Of a stretch of DNA of 64,000 bases, positions 1 through 8,930 are shown piece by piece (the first letter of the stretch is position 1; the number at the start of each line of letters is the position of its first letter). This DNA is from Streptomyces roseus (GTDB taxonomy: Bacteria > Actinomycetota > Actinomycetes > Streptomycetales > Streptomycetaceae), in the NCBI RefSeq assembly GCF_001044425.1, contig NZ_LFML01000131.1, positions 58,228 through 122,227 on the forward strand, given 5' to 3'. Below the pieces are notes generated by a model. The model saw only the letters and a list, made by a program, of their open reading frames with translations, did not search any database and was not told the origin of the DNA. The translations under genes and the position numbers were made by a program.

Positions 1-94
1 GCGCGTGGGCGGTCGACCGGGTCAGGAACGCGGTGCCGGCCGCACGGTCGCGGAAGACGACGGAACGGGATTCGGGGTGGATGCGGGGCTTCAT
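1..94 (-). CDS. rpmE2: 50S ribosomal protein L31 type B, N-terminal part
   Basis: The reading frame starts at the ATG on the reverse strand at 94, behind a good SD (AGGAAGGA), and runs off the window start. The visible residues begin MKPRIHPESRSVVFRDRAAG, which is the type B L31 signature (MKPxIHPxYRxVVFRDxAAG). Type B L31 lacks the zinc-binding cysteines of the housekeeping paralogue. In actinobacteria such proteins usually replace it under zinc starvation under Zur control. It lies 93 nt downstream of an L33 gene on the same strand and is probably co-transcribed with it. Only about 31 residues are visible. Confidence 0.9.
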   Translation of the reverse strand, partial: MKPRIHPESRSVVFRDRAAGTAFLTRSTAHA

Positions 95-187
95 GCGGTG
101 TCCTTCCTCATGCCTCGTGCCTCATGTCAGTGCGCGTGGGTCGGCTACGGATCCGCGCGCCGTGGTCCGGGCGGTGCCCGGTGCGCC

Positions 188-352
188 TCAGCGTTCCTCT
201 CGGAAAGCGACGTGCCTCCCGGCCAGGGCGTCGTACTTGCGCAGGACGAGCCGGTCGGGGTTGTTCCGGGTGTTCTTGCGGGTCGTGTAGGTGGTGCCCG
301 TCCCGGCCGTCGACTTCAGCCGGACGACGGGGCGCGTGGTGTTGCGTGCCAC
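188..352 (-). CDS. rpmG: 50S ribosomal protein L33, cysteine-free form
   Basis: This 54-residue protein begins at a GTG at 352, with GAGAGGAG about 8 nt upstream, and reads ARNTTRPVVRLKSTAGTG at the N-terminus, with TYTTRKNTRNNPDRLVLRKY in the middle. That is a full-length L33 of the large ribosomal subunit. It has no cysteine, so it is the zinc-independent (C-) paralogue. Together with the downstream type B L31 gene it forms the alternative ribosomal protein set that actinobacteria normally express when zinc is scarce. I infer Zur control from the gene pair. The palindrome upstream does not match the Zur consensus I know. Confidence 0.93.
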   Translation of the reverse strand: MARNTTRPVVRLKSTAGTGTTYTTRKNTRNNPDRLVLRKYDALAGRHVAFREER

Positions 353-407
353 GGGGTGCTCCTCTCGGCGGCACTCGCGCGATGTTTGACTCGCGCATGC
401 CAGCTGA

Positions 408-422
408 CTCCTGTAACAGGAG
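408..422. promoter_or_regulatory. 15-bp perfect inverted repeat upstream of rpmG
   Basis: The sequence CTCCTGTAACAGGAG is a perfect inverted repeat with an odd central base, 56 nt upstream of the L33 start. On the coding strand it contains TGTTACAG, which could overlap a -10 element. It is a candidate operator for the L33-L31B unit. It differs from the AT-rich Zur box that usually controls these paralogues, so the regulator is unknown. Confidence 0.4.
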
Positions 423-531
423 CCGTGAACGATGCATTCCCGTCCCACGGAAGGCGCGGGGCCCTTACCCGTCCGAGTGATCACCGGTGTGGGTGCGGGG
501 AAGGCGGGACGCGAATGCCGAGGATGGCGGC

Positions 532-1092
532 ATGTCACTTCGATCTTCCTCACTGCGTCGCGCTCTGGTTCCGTTCGTGGCCGCCCTCGCGCTGTCGGCC
601 ACCCTCGCCTCCGCCTCGGCCGCCGCGGCGGATGCGTGCGGTTCGATCATCAGCGCACCCCTCGCCGCGCCCGTCTCCGACGACGACCCCTGCCCCAGCA
701 CCGACCCCGTCGTCTGCCGGATCCGCGTGCTCCCCATGGACGAGAAGGTCGAGGCCCAGAGGACCCGGATCCAGTACCACGACCTCCTCGAGGACATGCA
801 CCGGACCGCGGCCGACATGCGGGAGGCCGGTGCCACCGACGAGGAGATCGCGAGGGAGCTGGTCGACATGCGCAACCAGGCCAAGGCGATCACCCGCGCC
901 GGCATGACCCCGGAGGAGGTCCGCATCCTCGAAGTGCGCAACGTCGCCAAGTACGGCAACCCGCTCGGCCCCACCGCGGACCAGCTGTACGCCAAGTACG
1001 GCACCTGGCAGCAGGTCATCGACGCGTCGATGCGGACGAGCTACGCGGTCGACCGCGAGCTCAGCCTCGAGTACAAGCCCTGCCCCGTCTAG
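532..1092 (+). CDS. Secreted protein of unknown function
   Basis: A 186-residue protein starting at ATG 532 (GAGGATGGCGGC upstream). It has a clear Sec signal peptide: an Arg-containing n-region, a hydrophobic stretch at about residues 10-28, and an Ala-rich cleavage site before DACG at about residue 33. The mature part is mostly charged and helical (residues about 60-120) and has four cysteines, two near the N-terminus, one following, and one at the very C-terminus (CPV). I do not recognise the family. The gene is convergent with the large gene downstream and ends only 6 nt from it. An upstream in-frame start at 487 is possible but would spoil the signal peptide. Confidence 0.75.
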   Translation: MSLRSSSLRRALVPFVAALALSATLASASAAAADACGSIISAPLAAPVSDDDPCPSTDPVVCRIRVLPMDEKVEAQRTRIQYHDLLEDMHRTAADMREAGATDEEIARELVDMRNQAKAITRAGMTPEEVRILEVRNVAKYGNPLGPTADQLYAKYGTWQQVIDASMRTSYAVDRELSLEYKPCPV

Positions 1093-1098
1093 GCTCCG

Positions 1099-4000
1099 TC
1101 ACGTGGCGGGGGCCGCTTCGCCGGACTCGCGCTCCCAGGCCGCGGCGAACATCTCGTGCAGCGGTGCCGTCGGCAGGATCCGGCCGAACGGGCCGAGCAT
1201 CTGGTTGCGCGGCAGCGGCCGCACCGCGTGCGCGGCCAGCTTCGCCGTTTCCAGGGGCAGGTGGGGGGCCTTGAGCTCGGTCCACTCGCCGGGCAGGAAC
1301 AGGGTCCGGCCCGCCCGGGCCCGCTTCGCCTCCACCACCCGGCCCGTGCCCAGCAGCTCCGAACGGGCGGCGGCGTGCCGCTTGGCCGACCAGCCGTTCC
1401 AGCGCCGTACGTTCCGGTCGGTGGGCGCGGCCAGCGTGGCCAGCTGGAGGTACAGGGCCGCCGCGTCACCGCCGGTCCCGAGCCGCTCCGCCACCCGCGC
1501 CAGCAGCTCCGGGACGGACTGCCGCGGGTCCGCCTCGTACGCACCGGCCGGCACCGCGCCCGATCGGGCCCGGCGCATCATCCGCTCCAGGCCGCCGCCG
1601 GCCAGCAGCGGCGCCACCCGGTCCAGCGCCCCGGCCAGGCCGGCGACCTCCCGCACCCGCCGCCACACCTGAGGGTCGGCCACCGCGGCCGGCCGCAGGA
1701 AGGAAGTGCCGCCCGGTACGCACACCACCAGCGGCCCCGCGTCGTACGCGGTCACCGCGACCGGCTCCGCTCCCTTGCGGCGGTCCGCCGCCACCGGCAG
1801 CCGCCCGGGGCCGAACCGCTCGGCCATCCGCTCCGGGGTGTCCTCGACCCGGGCCCCGGCCAGCGCCACCAGCAAGTCCGGACGGTCGAGCTCCGCCCGC
1901 AGCCGCTCGTAGAGGTCCATGGCGCCGGCCACCGCCGGATCCCCCACGGGCCGGTCCGTCCACGCCCAGACCAGCGCGTCCGCGACCTGCCAGTACGGGA
2001 GCCCCACCGGAGTGCGGTGCGGCAGCTCGGACCCGGCCGGCGCCACCGCCCGTACCTGCACGCCCGACCCGTACGCGGAAGCCGTCAGTTCCCAGCCGGC
2101 CGCCTCCACCGTCGCGTCCGCGGCCGCCGCGTACCCGCCCGCGAGGCGCCGGGCCCACACCTCGGAGAGCCCAAGGTCGGCCTCCAGCGCATCCGCAGCG
2201 CCGTCGTCCAGGGCGGGCAGCGTCCCGAGGTGCTCCCGCCAGACCGCGGCCATGCGCTCCACGGCCGCCTCGATCCCGCCCGGCCGCCACAGCTCGGCCG
2301 GATCCTCGGGCAGGGCCGCCGCCAGGACCGCGCGGCGGCCCCCGCCGCCGAGCCCGGCACGCAGCCGGTCGTACGCGTCGGCCGTCATCGGCGTCGCCCT
2401 GTACGGGGCACTGCGGGCCAGGGCGCGGTCCTCGTCACGGTCGGACCGGCCGACCAGACCGGCCACCACGAGGCGGGCCACCGCCCGGCGCACGCCCGTC
2501 AGTTCGGCGAAGCGCGCGGCCGCCGACTCCGGCACCGGGACCGGCCCGTGCTCCTCGACCGCCGCGACCAGGGCCCGCAGCCGGGCGGTGTCGTCCCGCT
2601 CCACCCGGACGGGCCGCGCCTGCGCTGCCGCCACCGGCACCGGGTCCCCGTCCCCCTCCGTCGCGGGCGCCACGAACCAGTGTTCCGAGCCGCCGGGCCG
2701 TACCGGCCAGGACGCCACGGCGGTACCGTCCCCGCGCAGCCCGTCCAGGGCCTCGGCGGACGCGCGGCCCACCCACCACCGGCCGCCCGCGCGGGCGAAC
2801 GGCTGGTCGGCCCAGGTGTCCAGCAGCGCCAGCAGCGCGGTCCGCTCCCCGTCCGGCGTCGGTTCCACCACCGCCCGCCAGGCGGCGGCATCGATCGCGC
2901 CCACCAGCTGCGACCAGTCCCGCGGCGGCGCCGGCGGCGAAAGCCGCCGCACCTCCTCCTCGACGGCCCCCGCCAGGCACGCCCCGTCCGCAGCCAGAGC
3001 CGTCAGCGTCGCGGGCAGGCTCGCATCCGAGCTGCGCCGCCACGGGTCGTCCGCGCCCCGCGAGACCAGGCCGAACAGCGCGGGCATCAACTCCGTGTCC
3101 GGCGCGGACCGGCGCGGCGGGGCCGGCGGCGCCTGCGCGAGCAGGGTCACCCGCCTGTGCAGGGCGAGCCTGCGCCCTTCCACCCGCGCGGCCCGCCCGG
3201 CCACCGCCACCACGGCGTCGACCAGCACCGGGTCGGTGACCTCCGGCAACTCCCGGGCCACGGCGGCCCGCAGGGCCCGCACACCGGAGCGGGCGGCCTG
3301 CAGCAACGCGTCCGCCGCCTGCCGGCCGACCCCCCTCAGCGCCCGCGACCCGGCCACGTCCCGGGTGCGCAACAGGTACCAGAAGGCGGGCGGCAGGGCC
3401 ACGCCGCGCGACGCGGTGGCCCGGCGCACCGGCGCCACCCTCGGATGCCGCGGCGACGCGTGCCCGTCCAGCTCCCACAGCAGGGCGCCGTCGGCGGCGT
3501 AGGCGCGCACACCCGTACGGGTCTGCGCCTCGGCGAGGACCACGTCCTGGACCCCGTGCGCCACCGACGCGCCCTCCGGGGGCGCCCACAGGCCCCACGG
3601 CTCCTGCCCCGGCCGGTCGACGTCGAAGCGGGCGCTGCGCCCGTCCACGCTCTCCACCAGGAAGTGGTCCGGCGCGTTGTGGCGGTGCCGGGTGCGGTAC
3701 AGCACCCGGGTGCCGACCAGCCCGTCACGGCTGCCCAGCGGCGATCCCTCCCACCCGGAGGGCAGCGGCGCCAGCTGGAGGGCCTCCGAGGCCAGTGCCA
3801 TCCCGGCCTCGGACGGCCCCGCGGCCGGATCGGCACCCGCCGCGCGGCCCGGGAACTCGGGCAGGGCGAGCGCGCCCTGCGGCTCCCCGGTGACCGGGTC
3901 CACCACGGCCCAGGGCCTGCGCCCGAAGACCGCGTTGGTCCAGATCCGCGAGCCGTCGCCGAGCTGGAGCTCGTCCCGGTCGATGCCGCCGGTCCCGCCC

Positions 4001-5898
4001 GGCCGCAGGACCCGGCCGCCACCGTGGCGCCCGCCCCCGTCGGCGGTCTCGAACTGGAAGCCGTACGCCCCGTCCAGACTGCCGCCGAAGGGCACCAGAC
4101 CGCCCACCTCGTCCGGGGTGAACGGCTCCTCGGGCCGCTCCGCCCACACCGCGGTGTCGCAGTGGTACGGGCTCGGCTTCAGCGTCCAGCTCACCAGGAA
4201 GGAGCCGCCCACGTAGTGCACCGCGTACATGGTCGCGTCGTCGGGCACCGTGTACGCGCAGGAGCCGCGCACCCCCTCCGGACCGACGGCGACCGCCCGG
4301 TCCCGCCCGAACACCGTCAGCACCGGCCAGGTGGAGGTCACCCCGGCCACCCCCGGCGCACCCGGCAGCGCCCCTTCCGCTTCCTGTCCGCCGGCGCCGG
4401 CCGCGAACTCGGCGTACACCGACTCCAGGGCCGGCCAGGCCAGTTCCTCGGGCAGACCGGCCGCCAGCGAGCGGTGCAGCGCGCCCGCCGCCCCCGCCCC
4501 GGCGAGCGCCTCGGCGATCCCGTCGAGGGCCGTCACCGTCGGCCGGTCAAGGACCGTCGCGAGCTCGGCCACGGCCTCCTCCGCCCCGGCCATGCCGCCG
4601 CCGGCCACGGTGTCGACCAGCTTGCCGACCCGCACGGCCACCTCCTGGGCGATGCCCGCGTTGCCCGGCAGCAGCGTCACCGCCGATCCCGTCCGGCGTC
4701 CGCGCGCGGGGCCCCACCGCGACAGCAGATCCGCGTGCACGGTCCCCTCCAGCCGCGGTCCGAACACCGCGTCGGCGGCCAGCGCCGACAGGTCCCGCCG
4801 GGAGTGCTCACCCCAGAACCGCATCCGCGTCTCGGGCCCCGGGTCGACCACCGCCACCCCGGCCGCCAGGCACGCGTCCAGTACGTCCGCGTCGAAGCCC
4901 TCGTGGTGGTAGCGCGTGTGGTGGACCGCCACCGCGGCCCCCTCGGTCCGCAGCCGCGGCCCCAACCGGCCCACCAGGTCGAGGAATTCCGCCGGCAGCG
5001 GCTGCCGCGCCACCCCGCCCCCGGGCTGCGCCGCGTACTGGTACATCCGTACGTAGTTCCCCACCCAGTGGTGCAGCCCGCCGTGGGGCACCACCCGCCC
5101 GGCCTCCATGGCCTGCGCCGCGCCCGCGCCGATGAGCGTCCGCAGCCAGGCCCCGCCGTCGGTGACCCCGTCGGGGAACACCTCCACCAGCCCCGCCAGG
5201 ATCGCGTCGGCCGGCGGATGGGCCGCCAGGGCCGTACCCGCGGCATCGAGGAGCGCCTCCGGCACCGACTTGTTCCGCGTGACCGACAGGATCGCGCCCA
5301 CCAGCCGCGCGACTTCCTCGTCCCCGTGCCCGGCCGCCTTCGCGGAGGCCCGCACCCGGCGTACCAGGTCGGCCGGCAGGTCCGCCGCCGAACCCGCCCA
5401 CGCGGTCAGGAACGCCTCCAGGGCGGTGTGCGCGGCGGAGGGCTCCAGCGTCTCGGCGAGGAACCGCTGGTGGGCCCCGAACTCCTTGGCCGGCATGGCC
5501 CCGCCCGCCGCGAACAGCAGCGCGTTGGCCCTGCGGTACGCGGGTTCCACCGGGAGCGCGTGCTGGGCCTCGGCCGCGCGCGCCGCAGCGTAGGCCCGCC
5601 CGCCCGGCCGGCTCCCGAAGCCGATCAGCCGGTGGCCCACGGTGTCCCAGAACCACGGCAGATGCGCTGCCGGCAGCCGCCGCGCCCGCGCCGTCATCGC
5701 GTCCACGAACCGGCCGGGCTTGTGCCGGGACCGCCCGAGCTCCGTGCGCATGTCCTCGATCAGATCGCGCGCGCTCCCGGCCGCGCCCGGGTCGTGGGCG
5801 GCGACCCAGTCGGCGTACGTGGTGGAGGAGTGGGCACCGGCGGCCGGCAGCAGGGCTTCCAACGAGACGATCATGTCTCGCATCGTCGCACGCACCAC
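1099..5898 (-). CDS. 1599-residue protein of unknown function
   Basis: A very large soluble protein starting at a GTG at 5898 (GGAG 7 nt upstream); ATG codons at 5883 and 5874 are alternative starts without a clear SD. There is no signal peptide or membrane segment. The N-terminal third is Ala/Leu-rich and probably helical. The middle (about 480-800) looks beta-rich, with repeated W and DG turns. The C-terminal third is helical with a basic WNGWSAKRH segment near 1520. I do not recognise a catalytic motif. It follows the flavin monooxygenase gene by 30 nt on the same strand and may share its TetR-controlled promoter. I know of similar-sized Streptomyces proteins loosely labelled DNA-binding, but I cannot support that name here. 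Confidence 0.75.
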   Translation of the reverse strand: MVRATMRDMIVSLEALLPAAGAHSSTTYADWVAAHDPGAAGSARDLIEDMRTELGRSRHKPGRFVDAMTARARRLPAAHLPWFWDTVGHRLIGFGSRPGGRAYAAARAAEAQHALPVEPAYRRANALLFAAGGAMPAKEFGAHQRFLAETLEPSAAHTALEAFLTAWAGSAADLPADLVRRVRASAKAAGHGDEEVARLVGAILSVTRNKSVPEALLDAAGTALAAHPPADAILAGLVEVFPDGVTDGGAWLRTLIGAGAAQAMEAGRVVPHGGLHHWVGNYVRMYQYAAQPGGGVARQPLPAEFLDLVGRLGPRLRTEGAAVAVHHTRYHHEGFDADVLDACLAAGVAVVDPGPETRMRFWGEHSRRDLSALAADAVFGPRLEGTVHADLLSRWGPARGRRTGSAVTLLPGNAGIAQEVAVRVGKLVDTVAGGGMAGAEEAVAELATVLDRPTVTALDGIAEALAGAGAAGALHRSLAAGLPEELAWPALESVYAEFAAGAGGQEAEGALPGAPGVAGVTSTWPVLTVFGRDRAVAVGPEGVRGSCAYTVPDDATMYAVHYVGGSFLVSWTLKPSPYHCDTAVWAERPEEPFTPDEVGGLVPFGGSLDGAYGFQFETADGGGRHGGGRVLRPGGTGGIDRDELQLGDGSRIWTNAVFGRRPWAVVDPVTGEPQGALALPEFPGRAAGADPAAGPSEAGMALASEALQLAPLPSGWEGSPLGSRDGLVGTRVLYRTRHRHNAPDHFLVESVDGRSARFDVDRPGQEPWGLWAPPEGASVAHGVQDVVLAEAQTRTGVRAYAADGALLWELDGHASPRHPRVAPVRRATASRGVALPPAFWYLLRTRDVAGSRALRGVGRQAADALLQAARSGVRALRAAVARELPEVTDPVLVDAVVAVAGRAARVEGRRLALHRRVTLLAQAPPAPPRRSAPDTELMPALFGLVSRGADDPWRRSSDASLPATLTALAADGACLAGAVEEEVRRLSPPAPPRDWSQLVGAIDAAAWRAVVEPTPDGERTALLALLDTWADQPFARAGGRWWVGRASAEALDGLRGDGTAVASWPVRPGGSEHWFVAPATEGDGDPVPVAAAQARPVRVERDDTARLRALVAAVEEHGPVPVPESAAARFAELTGVRRAVARLVVAGLVGRSDRDEDRALARSAPYRATPMTADAYDRLRAGLGGGGRRAVLAAALPEDPAELWRPGGIEAAVERMAAVWREHLGTLPALDDGAADALEADLGLSEVWARRLAGGYAAAADATVEAAGWELTASAYGSGVQVRAVAPAGSELPHRTPVGLPYWQVADALVWAWTDRPVGDPAVAGAMDLYERLRAELDRPDLLVALAGARVEDTPERMAERFGPGRLPVAADRRKGAEPVAVTAYDAGPLVVCVPGGTSFLRPAAVADPQVWRRVREVAGLAGALDRVAPLLAGGGLERMMRRARSGAVPAGAYEADPRQSVPELLARVAERLGTGGDAAALYLQLATLAAPTDRNVRRWNGWSAKRHAAARSELLGTGRVVEAKRARAGRTLFLPGEWTELKAPHLPLETAKLAAHAVRPLPRNQMLGPFGRILPTAPLHEMFAAAWERESGEAAPAT

Positions 5899-5928
5899 CG
5901 ACAGCTCCGCGCGCCCGCCGCTGCCCGT

Positions 5929-7065
5929 TCAGCCGGCCTGCTCATAGGCGGTGAAGAGGGCGACGAGGCTGTGCGGGGCGTTCTCGTCGAAGCACAGCTC
6001 GTGGTTGCGGGCCGCCTCGGCTGCGGCAGCGGCACTGCGCGGGAAGAGGGCTTCCTCGTACGCGGTGAGCGCGGCCTCGACGTCGCCCGGGTGCGCGGCC
6101 ACCGCGCTGCCCAGCTTGGCGCCGTCGTACATGGCGAGGTTCGCGCCCTCGCCCGCGAACGGCGACATGAGGTGCGCGGCGTCGCCGAGCAGGGTGACGC
6201 CGGGCACGCGGTCCCACCGGTGATCGACGGGCAGGGCGTTGATGGCGCGCGGCACCGGAGCGGTCTCGCCGTCCGTGATGAGCGAGGTGAGTTCCGGGGC
6301 CCAGTCTCCGAACTCCTCGGCGATCAGGGCCGCGGCCGCGCCTGGGCGGCCGAAGTCGATGCCGGCGAGCCACTCCCGCGGCTTGTTGAACGAGGCGTAC
6401 GTGTGCAGGACCCCGCCGGGCTCCCGGTGGGCGAGGATCCCCTTTCCCGGGGCGAGCGCGAAGAGGGAGCCGCCGCCGACCGCCCGTGCCCCGGCCGGGT
6501 GGCGGGTGTCGGCATCGAACAGGTGGGTCTCGACGAACGAGATGCCGGTGTACGCCGGCTTCGCGTCGGACAGCAGCGGCCGCACGCGCGACCAGGCCCC
6601 GTCGGCGCCGACCAGGAGGCCGGTCGTCACGGTGGTCCCGTCCGCGAACGCCACCTCGTGCCGCCCTTCGCCGATGGGGCGCACCGCTGTGGCCTTGCGT
6701 CCCCACCGGATCGTGTCGGCGGGGAGCGAGTCGAGCAGGATGCGGCGCAGCTCGCCGCGGTGGACCTCGGGACGGCCGCCGGTGCCGTCGTCCCGTTCGT
6801 CGCGGAGCACGGCCCCGCTCTTGTCGAGCACGCGCATGGCTTCCCCGCCCTCGTGGACGATGCCGCGGAACGCGTCGAACAGTCCGGCGGCCTTCAGGGC
6901 TCGCTGCCCGTTGTGGTCGTGGATGTCGAGCATGCCGCCCTGTGCGCGGGCGGTCGGCGAGGGCTCCGCCTCGTAGATCGTCGCCGGGATGCCGTGGACG
7001 TGAAGGACGCGGGCGAGGGTCAGCCCGCCGAGTCCGGCGCCGATGATCGTGATGTCAGTGGTCAT
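5929..7065 (-). CDS. TetX-like FAD-dependent monooxygenase
   Basis: This 378-residue class A flavoprotein hydroxylase uses NAD(P)H and O2 to hydroxylate small aromatic or polyketide substrates. It has the N-terminal Rossmann motif ITIIGAGLGGLTLA (residues 5-18), the SxxRAQGGMLDIHDHNGQ segment typical of TetX, and the FAD-ribityl motif GDAAHLMSPFAGEGAN near residue 293. Length matches TetX (about 388). Residues SPFAGEGAN correspond to the TetX PPFAGQGVN loop. It is divergent from a TetR gene across three palindromes, so it is probably repressed by that protein and induced by a xenobiotic or antibiotic. The substrate is unknown and tetracycline is only one possibility. Start ATG at 7065 with an AGGGA-type SD. 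Confidence 0.88.
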   Translation of the reverse strand: MTTDITIIGAGLGGLTLARVLHVHGIPATIYEAEPSPTARAQGGMLDIHDHNGQRALKAAGLFDAFRGIVHEGGEAMRVLDKSGAVLRDERDDGTGGRPEVHRGELRRILLDSLPADTIRWGRKATAVRPIGEGRHEVAFADGTTVTTGLLVGADGAWSRVRPLLSDAKPAYTGISFVETHLFDADTRHPAGARAVGGGSLFALAPGKGILAHREPGGVLHTYASFNKPREWLAGIDFGRPGAAAALIAEEFGDWAPELTSLITDGETAPVPRAINALPVDHRWDRVPGVTLLGDAAHLMSPFAGEGANLAMYDGAKLGSAVAAHPGDVEAALTAYEEALFPRSAAAAAEAARNHELCFDENAPHSLVALFTAYEQAG

Positions 7066-7091
7066 GGTGGTTTTCCCTGCCCGTCGACTCT

Positions 7092-7159
7092 CTGGAATGC
7101 CGTTCCAGAATCAGACTGGAGCGGCGTTCCAGGGATGTCAAGCTGGAACGGGGTTCCAG
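7092..7159. promoter_or_regulatory. Three 17-bp palindromic operators (tetR / monooxygenase)
   Basis: Three copies of CTGGAA-N5-TTCCAG lie in the divergent intergenic region at 7092-7108, 7116-7132 and 7143-7159. The second has CTGGAG in its left arm. Centre-to-centre spacing is 24 and 27 bp, so two or three dimers could sit on roughly the same face of the DNA. The third copy ends 20 bp before the tetR start codon and the first begins 26 bp before the monooxygenase start. They are most likely binding sites for the adjacent TetR protein, repressing both genes. Confidence 0.8.
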
Positions 7160-7179
7160 GCTTGTGTCAGGATGGGGCC

Positions 7180-7857
7180 ATGGCAACCAAAGCGCGTCGT
7201 ACGGAGCGACGGGAGGAGCCGCTCTCCCGGGAGCGGATCGTCGAAGCGGCGATCGGGATCCTTGACGCGGTGGGTGAGGGCGGACTCACGTTCCGCGTGC
7301 TGGCCGAACGCCTCGCCACCGGGCCGGGCGCCATCTACTGGCACGTCTCCGGCAAGGAGGAGCTCCTCGGCGCCGCCACCGAGGTCGTCGTCACCGGCAC
7401 CGTGCTCGGCGGCGCCGGCGGGGCGAGCCCGCAAGAGGTGATCAGGGACTTGGCGCTCCGGCTCTTCGACGCGATCGACGCCCACCCGTGGATAGGCGGT
7501 CAGCTCGCCCGCTCACCGGGGCAGTCGCCGACGCTTCAGGTCTTCGAACGGCTCGGACGCCAGGTCCAGGCACTCGGCGTACCCCGCCCCGCCCGGTTCA
7601 CTGCCGCTTCCACGCTGCTGAGTTACATCCTCGGGGTCGCAGGACAGAACGCGGCCAACGCCCACGGGCAGGAGTCTGAGCAGGACCGGACGGAGTTCCT
7701 CGACGGCGTTTCGGCGGCCTGGGCCAACCTCGATCCCGACGCGTACCCGTTCACCCGCGACGTGGCGGAGCAACTCAGAGAGCATGACGACCGGGCCGAA
7801 TTCCTCGCGGGAATCGACCTCGTCCTCGCCGGGATCGCCGCCTCGCACGCCGGCTGA
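7180..7857 (+). CDS. TetR family repressor
   Basis: A 225-residue regulator starting at ATG 7180 (about 20 bp after the third operator). The N-terminal helix-turn-helix is clear: LSRERIVEAAIGILDAVG, then LTFRVLAERLATGPGAIYWH followed by VSGKEEL at about residues 38-65. The C-terminal ligand domain includes DAIDAHPWIGGQLA, a pattern common in TetR_C repressors that sit next to flavin monooxygenase or efflux genes. It is divergent from the TetX-like gene and probably autoregulates through the shared palindromes. The ligand is likely the substrate of the monooxygenase, which is an inference from gene order only. Confidence 0.92.
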   Translation: MATKARRTERREEPLSRERIVEAAIGILDAVGEGGLTFRVLAERLATGPGAIYWHVSGKEELLGAATEVVVTGTVLGGAGGASPQEVIRDLALRLFDAIDAHPWIGGQLARSPGQSPTLQVFERLGRQVQALGVPRPARFTAASTLLSYILGVAGQNAANAHGQESEQDRTEFLDGVSAAWANLDPDAYPFTRDVAEQLREHDDRAEFLAGIDLVLAGIAASHAG

Positions 7858-8038
7858 CAAAGAGGCTGACGCGTCGGCCGGCACGGCACCGGACACCACG
7901 GCCCACGCGGCGACCGGGCCTTGGCCGGATACCGGCGGTCGGCTCAGCCGGCCCCCGCTCCGCATGTGCGCGAGTCCCGGAAAGCGGCAACAATGCCCGC
8001 CGGACGCAGAAGGCCGCGAGCGGAGGGGGTACACACCC

Positions 8039-8770
8039 ATGACCGAACCGACGACCCCGGCGAACGAGACCACCGTGCCGGTGCTGCCGTGCGTGTCCGT
8101 GGAGGACACCCTGGAGTTCTACGAGGCGCTGGGCTTCGAGAACACATACAAGCAGACCCGGCCCTACCCGTACCTGGCGCTGCGCCTGGGCGGCTTCGAA
8201 CTGCACTTCGGCAAGGCGCCCCAGGGCCTGGACCCCGCCCGCGAGGACGGCGGCGCCTGCCTGGTCATGGTCGACTCGGTCGCCCCGTACCACGCGGCCT
8301 TCGTCGGGGCGATGCGCCGCACCTACGGCAAGGTCCTCGCCACCGGAAGGCCGCGGATCACGCGCCACCGTCCCGGCGCGAGCCGTTTCAGCCTGGTCGA
8401 CCCGTCCGGCAACTCGATCGTCTTCGTCCGGCGCGACGAACCGATGGAACTCGACTACGGCGGCTCGAAGCAGCTGCAGGGGCTGGCCAAGGCCCTCGAC
8501 AACGCCCGCATCCTGCGCGAGTTCAAGGACGACGACCGCGCCGCGTTCCGCGCCGTGAAGTCCGCGCTGCGCAAGTTCGGCGAGGACGCCCCGGCAGCGG
8601 ACCGGGCCCGGGCCCTGGCGGTCCTCATCTCGACCTCGGCCGCCCTGGGCGAGCACGGCGACGACGTCCCCGCCTGGACCGCGGAACTGGCGGGCATCGC
8701 GCTCACCGAGGCCGAGCGCGAGCAGGTCGAGGCCGAACTGCACAACACCTCAGACCTGAACAATGACTGA
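8039..8770 (+). CDS. VOC (glyoxalase/bleomycin-resistance fold) protein
   Basis: A 243-residue protein starting at ATG 8039 behind a strong GGAGGGGG. Residues 12-135 form one vicinal-oxygen-chelate module: VPVLPCVSVEDTLEFYEALG, ALRLGGFELHFG, then FSLVDPSGNSIVFVRRDE. The Pro-Ser-Gly-Asn turn and final beta strand are typical of bleomycin-binding or glyoxalase-like proteins. The last 100 residues are a charged helical extension (AKALDNARILREFKDDDRAA onward) that standard VOC proteins lack. Metal ligands are incomplete in a single module, so a dimer is likely. Function could be metabolite binding or resistance. No neighbouring gene defines it. Confidence 0.8.
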   Translation: MTEPTTPANETTVPVLPCVSVEDTLEFYEALGFENTYKQTRPYPYLALRLGGFELHFGKAPQGLDPAREDGGACLVMVDSVAPYHAAFVGAMRRTYGKVLATGRPRITRHRPGASRFSLVDPSGNSIVFVRRDEPMELDYGGSKQLQGLAKALDNARILREFKDDDRAAFRAVKSALRKFGEDAPAADRARALAVLISTSAALGEHGDDVPAWTAELAGIALTEAEREQVEAELHNTSDLNND

Positions 8771-8876
8771 CGGATCCGGTTGACGGCCCGTAAGGTGTGA
8801 CATCTGCTCCCGGAGTGGAGAGCTCTGGCGCCATCTCTTCCGTCGGGTGCGGCTGTATGCGTTCTTCGTGGCTGGA

Positions 8877-8882
8877 TATGAT
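8877..8882 (+). promoter_or_regulatory. Candidate -10 element for the conservon operon
   Basis: TATGAT matches the -10 consensus at five of six positions and lies about 48 nt upstream of the cvnA start codon. The matching -35 (TGTATG at 8854-8859, 17-nt spacer) is weak, which fits an activator-dependent or weak promoter. It is only a candidate. Confidence 0.35.
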
Positions 8883-8930
8883 CGGCGCCACTCGCTCGCG
8901 CGATCCTGCCCCGCCGCATACCGAGGACCG

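Noticed and set aside
1156..7857. A 2233-codon open frame on the plus strand running antisense to the large protein and the monooxygenase.
   Set aside because: It is an antisense shadow of high-GC codon structure, low in complexity (His/Pro/Arg/Gly-rich), and has no domain until it reaches the true TetR gene at its end.
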